Source: 188UL27-1 sp038526275
Lineage (GTDB): Bacteria; Pseudomonadota; Alphaproteobacteria; Rhodobacterales; Rhodobacteraceae
Reading direction: 5' to 3'
DNA length: 23,439 nucleotides
NCBI GenBank assembly: GCA_038526275.1
Contig: JBCBGY010000051.1
Coordinates: 1 to 23,439 of the forward strand
A program made the translations under genes and the position numbers. Within the stretch, counting starts at the first letter, position 1. Every line of letters begins with the position of its first letter. The notes beneath the pieces are model-generated. The model did not search any database. It was not told the DNA's origin and saw only the letters and a program-made list of their open reading frames with translations. Of this stretch, positions 23,210-23,439 are shown in pieces.

Positions 23210-23433
23210 CATTTCTGCTACTGCTTTTTGCGATCCTCGGCTGGACGGGCACTTTTGCGACCGATGGTCCTGATCTGGCCGTGTTGGCGCAGTGTGGAGC
23301 CCCGGAATTCTGCCGAGTATCTGTAACGCGCGCCTTCGGGCCAACGTCGCGTTGGGTTTCGTCCCGCAGCGGTTCACGCCGGGTAGGCAAGCCAAGCCGT
23401 GGTGGTGGGTCCAAGGGCTACGCCGCAAGTTGA
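23188..23433 (+). CDS. weak candidate for a small secreted protein
   Basis: An 81-residue frame with a hydrophobic start (LQRAFLLLLFAILGWTGTFA) that looks like a signal peptide, then CGAPEFCRV with two Cys and a basic Gly/Ser/Arg-rich end. The possible starts (TTG 23188 or TTG 23200) both lie inside the inverted repeat, no good ribosome-binding site is seen, and the protein matches no family I know. It may be a chance frame. The rest of 23150-23439 shows no other gene I can support. Confidence 0.25.
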   Translation: MQAALQRAFLLLLFAILGWTGTFATDGPDLAVLAQCGAPEFCRVSVTRAFGPTSRWVSSRSGSRRVGKPSRGGGSKGYAAS

Positions 23434-23439
23434 AGGACT

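Overview
The window looks like chromosomal DNA of a marine Rhodobacterales (Roseobacter-group) alphaproteobacterium. This rests on gene content and order: the 3' end of a gene transfer agent (GTA) cluster, a pyruvate dehydrogenase operon whose E1-beta carries its own lipoyl domain, a VPLPA-type sorting tail, a TIGR02186-like gene next to TauE, and a BMP-type ABC importer. The sequence is GC-rich, with many 1-10 bp overlaps between neighbouring genes. I see no rRNA, tRNA, insertion sequence or CRISPR array.

Layout. Bases 1-3089 (+): the C-terminal part of the GTA tail-tip/host-specificity protein (ORF15 type), a DUF2793 tail-fibre-like protein, and a small uncharacterised protein, linked by overlapping start and stop codons. 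Bases 3123-7518 (-): ftsB, pdhA, pdhB, an unnamed 90-codon gene and pdhC, the last three joined by GTGA overlaps. Bases 7715-8431 (+): a secreted protein with a VPLPA motif and an abnormal C-terminal extension. Bases 8428-11430 (-): pgk, class I fructose-bisphosphate aldolase and an SDR oxidoreductase. Bases 11554-12607 (+): two overlapping cyclophilins, one cytoplasmic and one exported.

Bases 12645-14331 (-): a TauE/SafE permease followed by a TIGR02186-like exported, membrane-anchored protein. Bases 14447-19479 (-): a complete BMP-type importer (binding protein, NTF2-like protein, double ABC ATPase, two permeases), probably for nucleosides or related compounds. Bases 19594-23149 (-): a universal stress protein, an exported degenerate trypsin-like protein, an Nfu-type Fe-S protein, tsaB and a RimI-like acetyltransferase. 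The last 290 bases hold a striking inverted repeat and only one weak gene candidate.

The genes are mostly core metabolism (lower glycolysis feeding pyruvate dehydrogenase), envelope functions and transport. The points most worth a second look are: an Irr-box-like operator next to a strong promoter of the nfu gene; the unnamed gene translationally coupled inside the pdh operon; a secreted protein whose sorting tail reads on into what looks like the terminator of the opposite operon; a probable pseudoprotease; and several AT-rich or extended palindromes in regulatory positions. I found no clearly new multi-gene defence or mobile system.
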